DNA of 7,580 nt from Actinomycetes bacterium (lineage in GTDB: Bacteria; Actinomycetota; Actinomycetes; Propionibacteriales; Nocardioidaceae). Position numbers and translations under genes: made by a program. Below are positions 1 to 6,024 of this stretch, piece by piece (positions within the stretch are counted from its first letter, which is position 1; every line of letters begins with the position of its first letter). The stretch lies in contig JAEWXC010000077.1 in assembly GCA_023396115.1 (NCBI GenBank), positions 1-7,580 of the forward strand, written 5' to 3'. The notes below the pieces were generated by a model. It searched no databases. It was not told the origin of the DNA and saw nothing but the letters and a program-made list of their open reading frames with translations.

Positions 1-85
1 GGGGGCCCGGGGCCCCCCGCCGAGACCGCCGCCCCCCCGCCGGGGGGGGGGCCCGGGGGGGGAGGGCGGCGTCGTCAGAGGGGTC
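1..85. other. G/C-only low-complexity sequence at window edge
   Basis: The first ~70 bases are almost entirely runs of G and C, including a ten-G run and self-complementary GGGCCC-type blocks. No gene is visible. The ksgA gene that commonly follows rpfB in actinobacteria is not seen here. The stretch could be a strong hairpin-forming 3' end of the rpfB transcript. It also resembles the poly-G noise seen at contig ends from two-colour sequencing, and I cannot separate the two from sequence alone. Confidence 0.5.
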
Positions 86-1192
86 TCAGCGCAGGCCGAG
101 CTTGCTCGAGCAGTGCGGCCACTGGCCCCACCCCGAGCGCGCCTGCAGGATCTTGCCGCGCTTGATCTGCTCCTCGCGCGAGTGCTGGTGCGGCAGGCCG
201 CTGCCACCGACCGCGCGCCAGGTGGAGGCGGAGAACTGCAGGCCGCCGTAGTACCCGTTGCCCGTGTTGGTGGCCCAGTTGCCGCCGGACTCGCACTTGG
301 CCAGGGCGTCCCACACGGTGTTGCCGGCGGCCAGGTTCGTACCCGTGCCGACCTTCACCACGGCGTTGCGCGCCTTGCGGGTGACGTCGGCGGTCACGAC
401 CTTGCGCGCCACGACCTTGCCGTTGCGGTAGGTCACCTCGTAGGTGACGTCACGCAGGCCGGTGCGGCCCTCGGTGGTGGTGGTCCGCTCGCCCGACATC
501 ATGGTCTCGTCGGGGGTCTCGGTGGTGCGGAAGGGGATCTCCTCCCCCTCAACCTGCCGGGTGACGACCTTGACCCGGGTCACCACGACCTTCTCGCCCT
601 CGGCGAGCGGGGTGTCGGCGGAGGGACGGAGCTCGTCGTCCTCGTCGACCTCGACGCCGAGCTCGCGGAGCACGTCGCCGACGGTGAGGACGGTCATCTC
701 CAGGTTCTTGGCCTTCTTGGCCCCGACCTTGACCGACACCTTCTTGGGGGTGACGACCTCCAGGTCGATGCCGTCGCGGTCGATGCTGCTACTGCGGCTC
801 ACCGACAGGTCGGCTCCGGAGTAGCGGCGCCCGATCTCGTCCAGGGCGGTGTCGACGTCGGTGGCGGTCACCCAGTGGGTGCTGGAGTCGCCGTCGACGG
901 TCAGGGCGACGGGGCGGGCGAACCGGACGGCGATCTCGGTGCCGTCACGCACCTCGCTGTCCAGGGCCGGCAGGACCAGGTCGCGGTCGGTGACCTCGAT
1001 GCCCTGCGCATCGAGGACGTCCCCGACGGTGCTGCCCATGGCGGTGACCTGTTCGGTCTTCCCGTCGAGGCTGAGGCTCACCTGCGAGGTGAGGCTCTGG
1101 TAGCCGATGGTGGTGCCCACGACGGCGACGGCGGCCACCGAGGCCACGGTCGCGAGCAGGCGCTTGTTGGTGCTGAGCTGTGCGAGGCGCAC
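86..1192 (-). CDS. rpfB: Resuscitation-promoting factor RpfB (DUF348 x3 - G5 - Rpf transglycosylase)
   Basis: This is a secreted or membrane-anchored peptidoglycan-cleaving enzyme of the Rpf family, which in actinobacteria helps dormant cells regrow and remodels the wall at division. With the GTG at 1192 the protein has 368 residues, close to M. tuberculosis RpfB. Visible parts are a basic N-terminus with a hydrophobic anchor at about 11-32, and three DUF348/YabE-like repeats at about 37-77, 93-135 and 150-192, each with a VTxxxTVGDVL-like core. A G5 domain follows at about 203-281 (KVVTRQVEGEEIPF...), then the lysozyme-like Rpf domain at about 290-366. The catalytic glutamate is E301 in AKCESGGNW, and C300 and C361 can form the family disulfide. 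I prefer the start at 1192 because GGGAG lies four bases upstream and the anchor then sits at the N-terminus. An in-frame GTG at 1258 would add 22 residues ahead of the anchor. The usual downstream neighbour ksgA is absent from the window. Confidence 0.95.
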   Translation of the reverse strand: MRLAQLSTNKRLLATVASVAAVAVVGTTIGYQSLTSQVSLSLDGKTEQVTAMGSTVGDVLDAQGIEVTDRDLVLPALDSEVRDGTEIAVRFARPVALTVDGDSSTHWVTATDVDTALDEIGRRYSGADLSVSRSSSIDRDGIDLEVVTPKKVSVKVGAKKAKNLEMTVLTVGDVLRELGVEVDEDDELRPSADTPLAEGEKVVVTRVKVVTRQVEGEEIPFRTTETPDETMMSGERTTTTEGRTGLRDVTYEVTYRNGKVVARKVVTADVTRKARNAVVKVGTGTNLAAGNTVWDALAKCESGGNWATNTGNGYYGGLQFSASTWRAVGGSGLPHQHSREEQIKRGKILQARSGWGQWPHCSSKLGLR

Positions 1193-1301
1193 GTCACTCC
1201 CAGGTCGAGCTTCCCGGGCCTCGGGGAGCCGGCACGCCGCCGGGCACGCGCGCAGCACCGATCAGGCGGAGCACGGGGGAAGAGCACTCGGGGGACGGGG
1301 C

Positions 1302-1377
1302 CCGGACTGGTGGTCCGGCTCCCGGTCGTACCGGCCGTGAATCGTTCCCGATCCCGGCCTTCAGCCCTCTAGGGAAC
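1302..1377 (-). promoter_or_regulatory. rpfB 5' leader with three inverted repeats
   Basis: Upstream of rpfB on its own strand there are three successive inverted repeats. GTTCCC/GGGAAC (arms 1344-1349 and 1372-1377) has a 22-base spacer. CCGGT-CGT-ACCGG lies at 1322-1334. CCGGAC/GTCCGG with a five-base loop lies at 1302-1318. If transcription starts near 1400 these would be folded RNA in a roughly 200-base leader. In M. tuberculosis the rpfB leader has been reported to act as an RNA switch, so leader control is plausible here. No known riboswitch consensus was recognised. Confidence 0.35.
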
Positions 1378-1402
1378 AGGGCGAACGGCGCATCCGCAAC
1401 TC

Positions 1403-1440
1403 CTCGTACCGGTTTCGCGACCGGGGTCACACTCGCTCAC
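1403..1440 (-). promoter_or_regulatory. Possible rpfB promoter with overlapping MtrA-like direct repeat
   Basis: On the minus strand a weak -35-like TGTGAC (1431-1426) lies 17 bases from a weak -10-like TACGAG (1408-1403). The spacer contains an inverted repeat, CCGGT/ACCGG (1409-1424). Over the -35, the plus strand reads GTCAC and CTCAC starting ten bases apart (1426-1440). This is similar in kind to the GTCAC-type direct repeats bound by MtrA, a regulator reported to control rpfB in M. tuberculosis. Both the promoter and the operator are inferred from short matches. Confidence 0.22.
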
Positions 1441-1486
1441 CCGCGTCCTGAATGCGCTGCTCAGACCCCCGCACGACCCCCGCGCA

Positions 1487-1502
1487 GCCCCGGTGACGGG
1501 GC
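1487..1502 (-). terminator. Short perfect GC hairpin
   Basis: GCCCCG-GTGA-CGGGGC forms a perfect 6-bp stem with a four-base loop. It lies about 50 bases beyond the stop of the minus-strand coding-like stretch at 1553-1657, and upstream of the possible rpfB promoter. It could end transcription arriving from tatD or that remnant. There is no T tract, which is common in high-GC actinobacteria, so it may also be chance. Confidence 0.25.
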
Positions 1503-1548
1503 CGGAGAGGGGTCCGGGGAGAGCTCCGCGACGCCCCCCCGGGCAGCG

Positions 1549-1570
1549 GGGGTCAGCCCGGGGTCAGCCC
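1549..1570. repeat. Tandem 11-bp repeat GGGGTCAGCCC x2
   Basis: Two perfect head-to-tail copies of GGGGTCAGCCC occupy 1549-1559 and 1560-1570. A third, ten-base match (GGGGTCAGCC) lies at 1743-1752, exactly at the frameshift of the plus-strand remnant. The tandem pair covers the stop codon of the minus-strand coding-like stretch. It may be a replication-slippage duplication; no function can be assigned. Confidence 0.7.
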
Positions 1571-1657
1571 CAGCCTCCGCGCGGTCTGGTCGACCGTGTC
1601 GTCCCACAGGTCGTCGGCCGGGTCGAACGCCCCGACCAGATGGCCCCCGGTGCCGTG
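1553..1657 (-). pseudogene. Coding-like remnant, C-terminal 34 codons of an unknown protein
   Basis: Read on the minus strand, this stretch gives 34 residues ending in TARRLGLTPG and a TGA at 1553-1555. All but one codon ends in G or C, which is a strong coding signature in this genome. It contains an acidic segment (AFDPADDLWDDTVDQ). It has no start codon, and a TAG (1658-1660) directly precedes it in frame. It therefore looks like the tail of a decayed gene or of one broken by a frameshift. I do not recognise the family. It overlaps the start of the plus-strand remnant by 18 bases. Confidence 0.3.
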
Positions 1658-1919
1658 CTACTGCTCGAGCAGCTCGACGCGATCCGCGACGGCACCCTCG
1701 CCCTCAGCACCTTCGGGGCCGGGCTCCTGCTGGTGATCGGTCGGGGTCAGCCTGCTCGTGGCTGCCGTGCGGCGCGACGTGCTAGGGCTGCTGAGCGGCG
1801 CGGCCGTGGCCACGATGCCGCTGCAGTACTTCGTGCCGGCCGGCATCCGGATCGGGCACGGTCTGCTGGTCCTGCTCGTCAGCCTGGCCTGCGTCCTCGC
1901 CACCCGTCGGCGCGGTTGA
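1640..1919 (+). pseudogene. Frameshifted small membrane protein gene
   Basis: Two adjoining plus-strand frames together look like one small integral membrane protein. From the ATG at 1640 the first frame reads into a hydrophobic stretch (GAGLLLVIG) up to about 1741. Removing one G from the GGGG at 1743-1746 continues into a second frame (VSLLVAAV..., then GHGLLVLLVSLACVLATRRRG) that ends at the TGA at 1917-1919. The repaired product would be 92 residues with about three membrane segments and a positively charged C-terminus. Codon third positions are almost all G/C on both sides of the shift, which argues for a single gene. No good ribosome binding site precedes the ATG. It is either a decaying gene or an intact gene with a base-call error. 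The family is not recognised. Confidence 0.4.
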
Positions 1920-1930
1920 GCGGGACCCGG

Positions 1931-2818
1931 CTACCAGGCGCCGCCGAACGCCGCGAAGGTGTTCGCCTCGATGCTGCGACACAGCGCGTCGAGGTCGTCA
2001 CCGCGCACCTGGGCCATCGCCCGGACGGTGTGGGGCACCAGGTAGGAGGCGTTCGGTCGTCCGCGGTACGGGGTGGGTGTCAGGTACGGGGCGTCGGTCT
2101 CGACCAGCACCCGGTCCCGCGGGGCCAGTGCCAGCGCCGCGCGCAGGTCGTCGTTCTTCTTGAAGGTGACCGGTCCGGCGAACGACAGGTGCGCCCCCCG
2201 GTCCAAGCACTGCCGCGCGAAGTCCGCGTCACCGGAGAAGCAGTGCATCACCCAGCGGTCGGGCGCGCCCTCGGAGTCGAGCACCTCCAGCACCCGCTCG
2301 TGCGCGTCGCGGTCGTGGATCACCAGCGTCTTGTCCAGGCGCTTGGCGGCGTCGATGTGCCAGCGGAACGACTCCTCCTGGGCGGCCGCACCGTCGGGGC
2401 CGGTGCGGAAGGTGTCCAACCCGGTCTCGCCGATCGCGCGGATCTTGTCGTGGCTGCGGGCCAACTGCTCGATCTCGGCCAGCGCCTGCTCCAACTGCCC
2501 GGCCCCGGCCAGTCGCGGCGCCTCGTTGGGGTGCAGCGCGACCCCGGCGACCAGGGCTCGGTGCGTCGCGGCCGCCTCGACCGCCCAGCGGGCGCCGGGC
2601 AGGTCGCAGCCGATCTGCACGATCCGCGGGACGTTCACCTCGGCGGCCCGGGCGATCGCCTCGGACGTCTCCAGCCAGTCCCCGTCGGCGATGTCGAGGT
2701 GGCAGTGGTTGTCCACCACCGGGTGCGGCAACGGCTCGGGGGCCGGCGGGCGCTGCCGGTCCCGGCGGGCCCCGGACTTCTCCTCGGTGGCCGCGCGGCT
2801 GCGGGTCGGCTCGCTCAT
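1931..2818 (-). CDS. tatD: TatD family metal-dependent hydrolase (DNase)
   Basis: This is a TIM-barrel amidohydrolase of the TatD family, cytoplasmic, with metal-dependent nuclease activity in characterised members. Its 295 residues include a charged, proline-rich N-terminal extension of about 30 residues that is not part of the usual ~260-residue core. The metal-ligand motifs are all present: H38 and H40 (DNHCHLD), E131 (GETGLD), H168 (IHDRDA), H192 (MHCFSG) and D242 (ETDAPYL). The C-terminus (RSIEANTFAAFG) matches the family ending. The ATG overlaps the rsmI stop as ATGA (2815-2818), and no Shine-Dalgarno is visible upstream, so translation is probably coupled to rsmI. The start could be later inside the extension, but no better site is apparent. 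Many actinobacteria have metG near tatD; it is absent between rsmI and tatD here. Confidence 0.95.
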   Translation of the reverse strand: MSEPTRSRAATEEKSGARRDRQRPPAPEPLPHPVVDNHCHLDIADGDWLETSEAIARAAEVNVPRIVQIGCDLPGARWAVEAAATHRALVAGVALHPNEAPRLAGAGQLEQALAEIEQLARSHDKIRAIGETGLDTFRTGPDGAAAQEESFRWHIDAAKRLDKTLVIHDRDAHERVLEVLDSEGAPDRWVMHCFSGDADFARQCLDRGAHLSFAGPVTFKKNDDLRAALALAPRDRVLVETDAPYLTPTPYRGRPNASYLVPHTVRAMAQVRGDDLDALCRSIEANTFAAFGGAW

Positions 2819-3663
2819 GGCGCCGACGGTACGTGGACGGCGCGGTAGACCTCCCGCTTGGGCAGTCCCGCGGCCTTGGCGACCTCCACGATCGCCTCCT
2901 TGCGGGAGGTGCCGGCCGCCTCCAGGTCGGCCACCGCGGCGCGCAGGCTGTCGTCGTCGCCGGCCACCGCGGCGACCGGCTCGGCACCGGCGACCACCAG
3001 CGTCACCTCGCCGCGCACCCCGTCGGCGGCCCAGGCGACGAGGTCCGCCAGGGGTCCCCGGACCACCTCCTCGTGGGTCTTGGTGAGCTCACGGCACACC
3101 GCCGCCCGCCGCTGGGGGCCGAACGCCTCGGCCATCGCGGTCAACGCGGCCTCGGTGCGGTGCGGCGCCTCGAAGAAGACCATCGTGCGTTCCTCGGCCG
3201 CCAGCGAGGACAGTCGACGTGAGCGTTCGCCGGCCTTGCGGGGCAGGAAACCCTCGAAGCAGAACCGGTCCACCTCCAACCCGGAGACGGCCAGGGCGGT
3301 CAGCACGGCACTGGGTCCGGGGACGGCGGTGACGTGCACGTCGTGCTCGACGGCGGCGGCGACCAGCCGGTAGCCCGGGTCGGAGACGCTGGGCATCCCG
3401 GCGTCGGTCACCAGCACCACCCGGTCGCCGGCCAGCAGCGCCTCCAGCAGGACCGGTGTGCGGGCCGACTCGTTGCCCTCGAAGTAGGAGACCACCCGAC
3501 CGGCCAGGGTGATGCCGAGCTCGGAGACCAGCCGCTTGAGGCGGCGGGTGTCCTCGGCCGCGACGACCTGCGCGGCCGCCAGCTCCTCGGCGAGGCGCGG
3601 CGGGGCGTCGGCGGTGCGGCCGATCGGCGTCGCGGCGAGGACGAGCACTCCGGTGTCGGGCAT
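2815..3663 (-). CDS. rsmI: 16S rRNA (cytidine(1402)-2'-O)-methyltransferase RsmI
   Basis: This SAM-dependent enzyme methylates the ribose 2'-OH of C1402 in the decoding centre of 16S rRNA. Its 282 residues have the tetrapyrrole-methylase fold typical of the family. Visible motifs are LVLAATPIGRTAD at 7-19 (the glycine-rich first strand; the usual N after ATPIG is R), AEDTRR at 36-41, TDAGMPSVSDPG at 86-97, VPGPSA at 114-119, FEGFLPRK at 136-143, FFEAPHR at 163-169 and RELTKTHEE at 191-199. The C-terminal helix GTSRKEAIVEVAKAAGLPKREVY also fits. The ATG at 3663 is preceded by AGGA with a seven-base spacer. The stop overlaps the tatD start by four bases, so the two form an operon. The divergent pmt starts only 18 bases away, an arrangement also known in mycobacteria. 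Confidence 0.96.
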   Translation of the reverse strand: MPDTGVLVLAATPIGRTADAPPRLAEELAAAQVVAAEDTRRLKRLVSELGITLAGRVVSYFEGNESARTPVLLEALLAGDRVVLVTDAGMPSVSDPGYRLVAAAVEHDVHVTAVPGPSAVLTALAVSGLEVDRFCFEGFLPRKAGERSRRLSSLAAEERTMVFFEAPHRTEAALTAMAEAFGPQRRAAVCRELTKTHEEVVRGPLADLVAWAADGVRGEVTLVVAGAEPVAAVAGDDDSLRAAVADLEAAGTSRKEAIVEVAKAAGLPKREVYRAVHVPSAP

Positions 3664-3682
3664 GCCCCTATCCTGCCCGGTG
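3664..3682 (+). promoter_or_regulatory. Compact divergent intergenic region with -10 element for leaderless pmt
   Basis: Only 18 bases separate the rsmI ATG from the pmt GTG. TATCCT at 3669-3674 matches the TAnnnT -10 pattern of actinobacteria and ends seven bases before the pmt GTG. This would place the transcription start on or next to the start codon. No Shine-Dalgarno precedes pmt, which fits a leaderless mRNA. No convincing -35 is seen; it would lie inside rsmI. The rsmI ribosome binding site (AGGA, minus strand) overlaps this -10 hexamer. Confidence 0.4.
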
Positions 3683-5340
3683 TGAGCAGCGTGGTGGCGA
3701 CGACCTCCGACCCGGCCGTGGCCGGGCTGTCGCGCACCCCTTCGGGCGGCCCGCTGCCGCCGCCCTCGCAGCGCGACCCGCGACCGCGCGGTGTCGACCC
3801 GGTGGTGGGGTGGCTGGGGGCGGCGCTGCTGACCCTGGTCTCGTTCGGGCTGCGCCTGTTCCACCTCGACGAGCCGCAGCGGCTGGCGTTCGACGAGACC
3901 TACTACGCCAAGCACGCCTGGTCGATGCTGCACTTCGGCTACGTGAAGTCGTTCACCGACGAGGCCGACAAGGCCGTGATGGCCGGCGACACGATGGAGA
4001 TCTTCGGCGACGGGCCCACGATGGTGGTGCACCCCGACGTCGGCAAGTGGCTGATCGCGGCCGGCGAGTGGGCGTTCGGGATGGACCCGTTCGGCTGGCG
4101 GATCGCCTCGGCGGTCGTCGGGGCGCTGCTGGTGCTGCTGATGTGCCGCTTCACCCAGCGGGTCACCGGGTCGGTGTTCTGGGGCCTGGTCGGCGGGGCG
4201 CTGCTGGGGCTGGACGCGATGCTGTTCGTGCTGTCCCGGCTGGCCCTGCTCGACATCTTCCTGGCGTTCTTCCTGCTCGGTGGCGTGCACTGCGTGGTGG
4301 CCGACCGGCAGTGGTTCCGCCGACGACTCTCCGACGCCCCGCTGCCGGGCCGCGCGTGGGGCCCGCGGGTGCTGGCACGGCCGTGGCTGCTGGCCGCGGG
4401 GATCTGGTTCGGGCTGGCCGTCGGGACCAAGTGGACTGCGCTGTACCCGCTGGCTGCCTTCGGGCTGCTGGTGTGGCTGTGGAGCGCCCGGGCGCGCTCC
4501 TCGCGCGGGGTGCGCGACGCGGTGTGGAAGTCGGCGCTGGTGGACGGTCTGGGCGCCTTCGTGCAGCTGGTCGCGGTGGCCGGCGTCGTCTACGTGGCCA
4601 CCTGGGGCGGCTGGCTGGCCAACGCCGACGTCTACGAGGAGCACCTGGGCGCCAACCAGTACCGCACCTCCGACGGCGGCAAGCCCTGGCCGACCCAGTC
4701 CGAGCCGGACGCCGAGGGCCTGGGCGAGGTCACCCAGTCGCTGCGCTCGCTGTGGTACTACCACCAGGACGTCTACCAGTTCCACACCGAGGGGTTGAAC
4801 GACTCCACCCACACCTACGGGTCGAAACCGCTCGGCTGGATGCTGGTGAACCGTCCGGTCGGGGTGGACGCCCAGAACGGGATCGAGCCCGGCGAGCAGG
4901 GCTGTGACGCCCCCCGCGGGTCGACCTGTCTGCGTCAGGTGCTGCTGATCGGCAACCCGGTGCTGTGGTGGGGTTCGTGCGTGGCGCTGCTGGCCGCCCT
5001 GGTGCTCTGGGTGGGGCGGCGCGACTGGCGGTTCGGGGTCGCCGTGGTCGGCACCGCGAGCACCTGGTTGCCGTGGTTGCAGTACGACGACCGGCCGATC
5101 TTCCTCTTCTACATGGCCCCCGTGGTGCCGTTCATGGTGCTGGCCTGCGTGCTGGTGATGGGCACCCTGGTCGGCCCCTCACGCTCACCCAGCACCCGGC
5201 GCACCGTGGGGATCGTGGTGTCCGGGGCGTTCTTCGTGCTGGTGCTGCTCACGTTCGCCTGGTTCTGGCCGATCCTGACCGACCAGCTGATCAGTCGGGA
5301 CGACTGGGGAGAGCGCATCTGGTTCCGCCGCTGGATCTGA
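3682..5340 (+). CDS. pmt: Dolichyl-phosphate-mannose-protein mannosyltransferase (Pmt, GT39 type)
   Basis: This is a polytopic membrane glycosyltransferase that moves mannose from polyprenyl-phosphate-mannose to Ser/Thr of proteins during Sec export. It has 552 residues from the GTG at 3682, somewhat longer than the mycobacterial enzyme because of a proline-rich cytoplasmic N-terminus (about 1-38). The first membrane segment is at about 41-59. It is followed by the catalytic acidic pair D71-E72 (FDETYYAKHAW) in the first external loop and the HPDVGKWLIA motif at 117-126. Further hydrophobic segments lie at about 141-155, 165-205, 235-268, 290-310, 425-445, 450-465, 475-498 and 508-530. A large extracytoplasmic loop at about 311-420 carries C408 and C416. 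The C-terminus (DDWGERIWFRRWI) is typical of the family. There is no ATG near the start, and the next in-frame Met lies beyond the catalytic loop, so the GTG is favoured. A strong hairpin follows the stop. Confidence 0.95.
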   Translation: MSSVVATTSDPAVAGLSRTPSGGPLPPPSQRDPRPRGVDPVVGWLGAALLTLVSFGLRLFHLDEPQRLAFDETYYAKHAWSMLHFGYVKSFTDEADKAVMAGDTMEIFGDGPTMVVHPDVGKWLIAAGEWAFGMDPFGWRIASAVVGALLVLLMCRFTQRVTGSVFWGLVGGALLGLDAMLFVLSRLALLDIFLAFFLLGGVHCVVADRQWFRRRLSDAPLPGRAWGPRVLARPWLLAAGIWFGLAVGTKWTALYPLAAFGLLVWLWSARARSSRGVRDAVWKSALVDGLGAFVQLVAVAGVVYVATWGGWLANADVYEEHLGANQYRTSDGGKPWPTQSEPDAEGLGEVTQSLRSLWYYHQDVYQFHTEGLNDSTHTYGSKPLGWMLVNRPVGVDAQNGIEPGEQGCDAPRGSTCLRQVLLIGNPVLWWGSCVALLAALVLWVGRRDWRFGVAVVGTASTWLPWLQYDDRPIFLFYMAPVVPFMVLACVLVMGTLVGPSRSPSTRRTVGIVVSGAFFVLVLLTFAWFWPILTDQLISRDDWGERIWFRRWI

Positions 5341-5353
5341 CCTGCCCCGAACG

Positions 5354-5388
5354 CCCAGGAGGCCGACCCGTCGGGTCGGCCTCCTGGG
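5354..5388. terminator. Bidirectional terminator hairpin between convergent genes
   Basis: CCCAGGAGGCCGACCC (5354-5369) pairs perfectly over 16 bp with GGGTCGGCCTCCTGGG (5373-5388) around a three-base loop. It begins 13 bases after the pmt stop and ends 12 bases before the stop of the convergent secreted-protein gene, so it can serve both. There is no T tract on either side, as is common for terminators in high-GC actinobacteria. Confidence 0.85.
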
Positions 5389-5400
5389 TGTCGGGGTGGT

Positions 5401-5916
5401 TCAGAACTTCTTGACCACGCGGGCGACCTTGCCGCCCTGCACGGTGCGCACCGTCACCCGGATCGGGACGACACCAGCGCCCTTCCGGGTGCCCATCGCG
5501 GTGACCATCCGCTTGAACCGCTTCCGGAGCGTGGTGGAGGTGACGGAGAGCCGCTCGCCCTGCTGGTACCACTCGCCGTGGGTCTTGAACTCGACCGCCA
5601 CGGTCATGCCCGCTGCCGCCTTCTTCACCAGCAGGGTCGAGGTGGTCTGGCGTTGGTAGACCTTGGTGCCGTCCATGGTGGAGACGGCGTACTTGTGCCG
5701 GGTCTTCTTCCACGTGACCGTCGGGACCTGGTCGCGCTGGTCGGCCGGGGCCGCGGCCGAGGTCCTCGTGGCGCTCGGAGTGTTCGCGGTGGCCGTCGCC
5801 GTCGTCAGCGGGAGCAGGAGCAGCGGAAGGGCAGCGGTGGCCGAGAACACGGCAGGTGACGACGCATGGGCAGTCCTGCCTGAGGGGACGAGTCGGTAGG
5901 GAGCGACCGTAAGCAC
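5401..5916 (-). CDS. Small basic secreted protein of unknown function
   Basis: The family is not recognised. The open frame gives 171 residues from a GTG at 5916. A hydrophobic core (about 27-38, AALPLLLLPL) followed by small residues (TTATATA) forms a plausible signal peptide with cleavage near residue 45. A Thr/Ala/Ser-rich linker comes next (about 45-63), and then a basic domain of about 105 residues without cysteines, ending in KVARVVKKF. Segments such as KYAVSTMDGTKVYQR and GMTVAVEFKTHGEWYQQGERLSVT suggest beta strands. The GTG has AGGGG only three bases upstream. A better start is the ATG at 5867, with AGGA six bases upstream and an ideal MRRHLP n-region, but it is one base out of frame with the signal peptide. 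The true start is therefore unresolved, and a one-base deletion near 5851 is possible. The gene converges with pmt on a shared hairpin. Confidence 0.7.
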   Translation of the reverse strand: MLTVAPYRLVPSGRTAHASSPAVFSATAALPLLLLPLTTATATANTPSATRTSAAAPADQRDQVPTVTWKKTRHKYAVSTMDGTKVYQRQTTSTLLVKKAAAGMTVAVEFKTHGEWYQQGERLSVTSTTLRKRFKRMVTAMGTRKGAGVVPIRVTVRTVQGGKVARVVKKF

Positions 5917-6024
5917 CAGCCCCTGCGAGTGTCGGCGGAACTGGAACTCCTTTGCCCCGCCGGGCCCCAGCCGGCCGCTGCTCCGGGTGCCTGCCCCGGA
6001 TTCGGCGGCGCCTCACCGCGGGTG

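Noticed and set aside
113..1372. Long plus-strand open frame opposite rpfB
   Set aside because: Its product is Gly/Ala/Val/Asp-rich low-complexity sequence, as expected from the complement of a high-GC gene. RpfB on the other strand has full domain support.
1193..1480. c-di-AMP (ydaO-type) riboswitch upstream of rpfB
   Set aside because: This class is known upstream of cell-wall hydrolase genes in actinobacteria, but I could not find its conserved GGGTGAA-like core or the matching paired elements on the minus strand.
1493..2848. 451-codon plus-strand frame opposite tatD
   Set aside because: Only the part near 1640-1741 looks coding. The rest is the antisense shadow of tatD, which has all its metal-ligand motifs.
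2815..4812. A 665-codon minus-strand frame extending rsmI far upstream
   Set aside because: The family similarity begins exactly at the ATG at 3663. The upstream part is a Gln/Pro/Arg-rich antisense shadow of pmt.
5947..5953. AAAGGAG (minus strand) as a ribosome binding site for the secreted protein or a leader peptide
   Set aside because: No ATG, GTG or TTG follows at a usable distance. The nearest candidate starts are more than 30 bases away.
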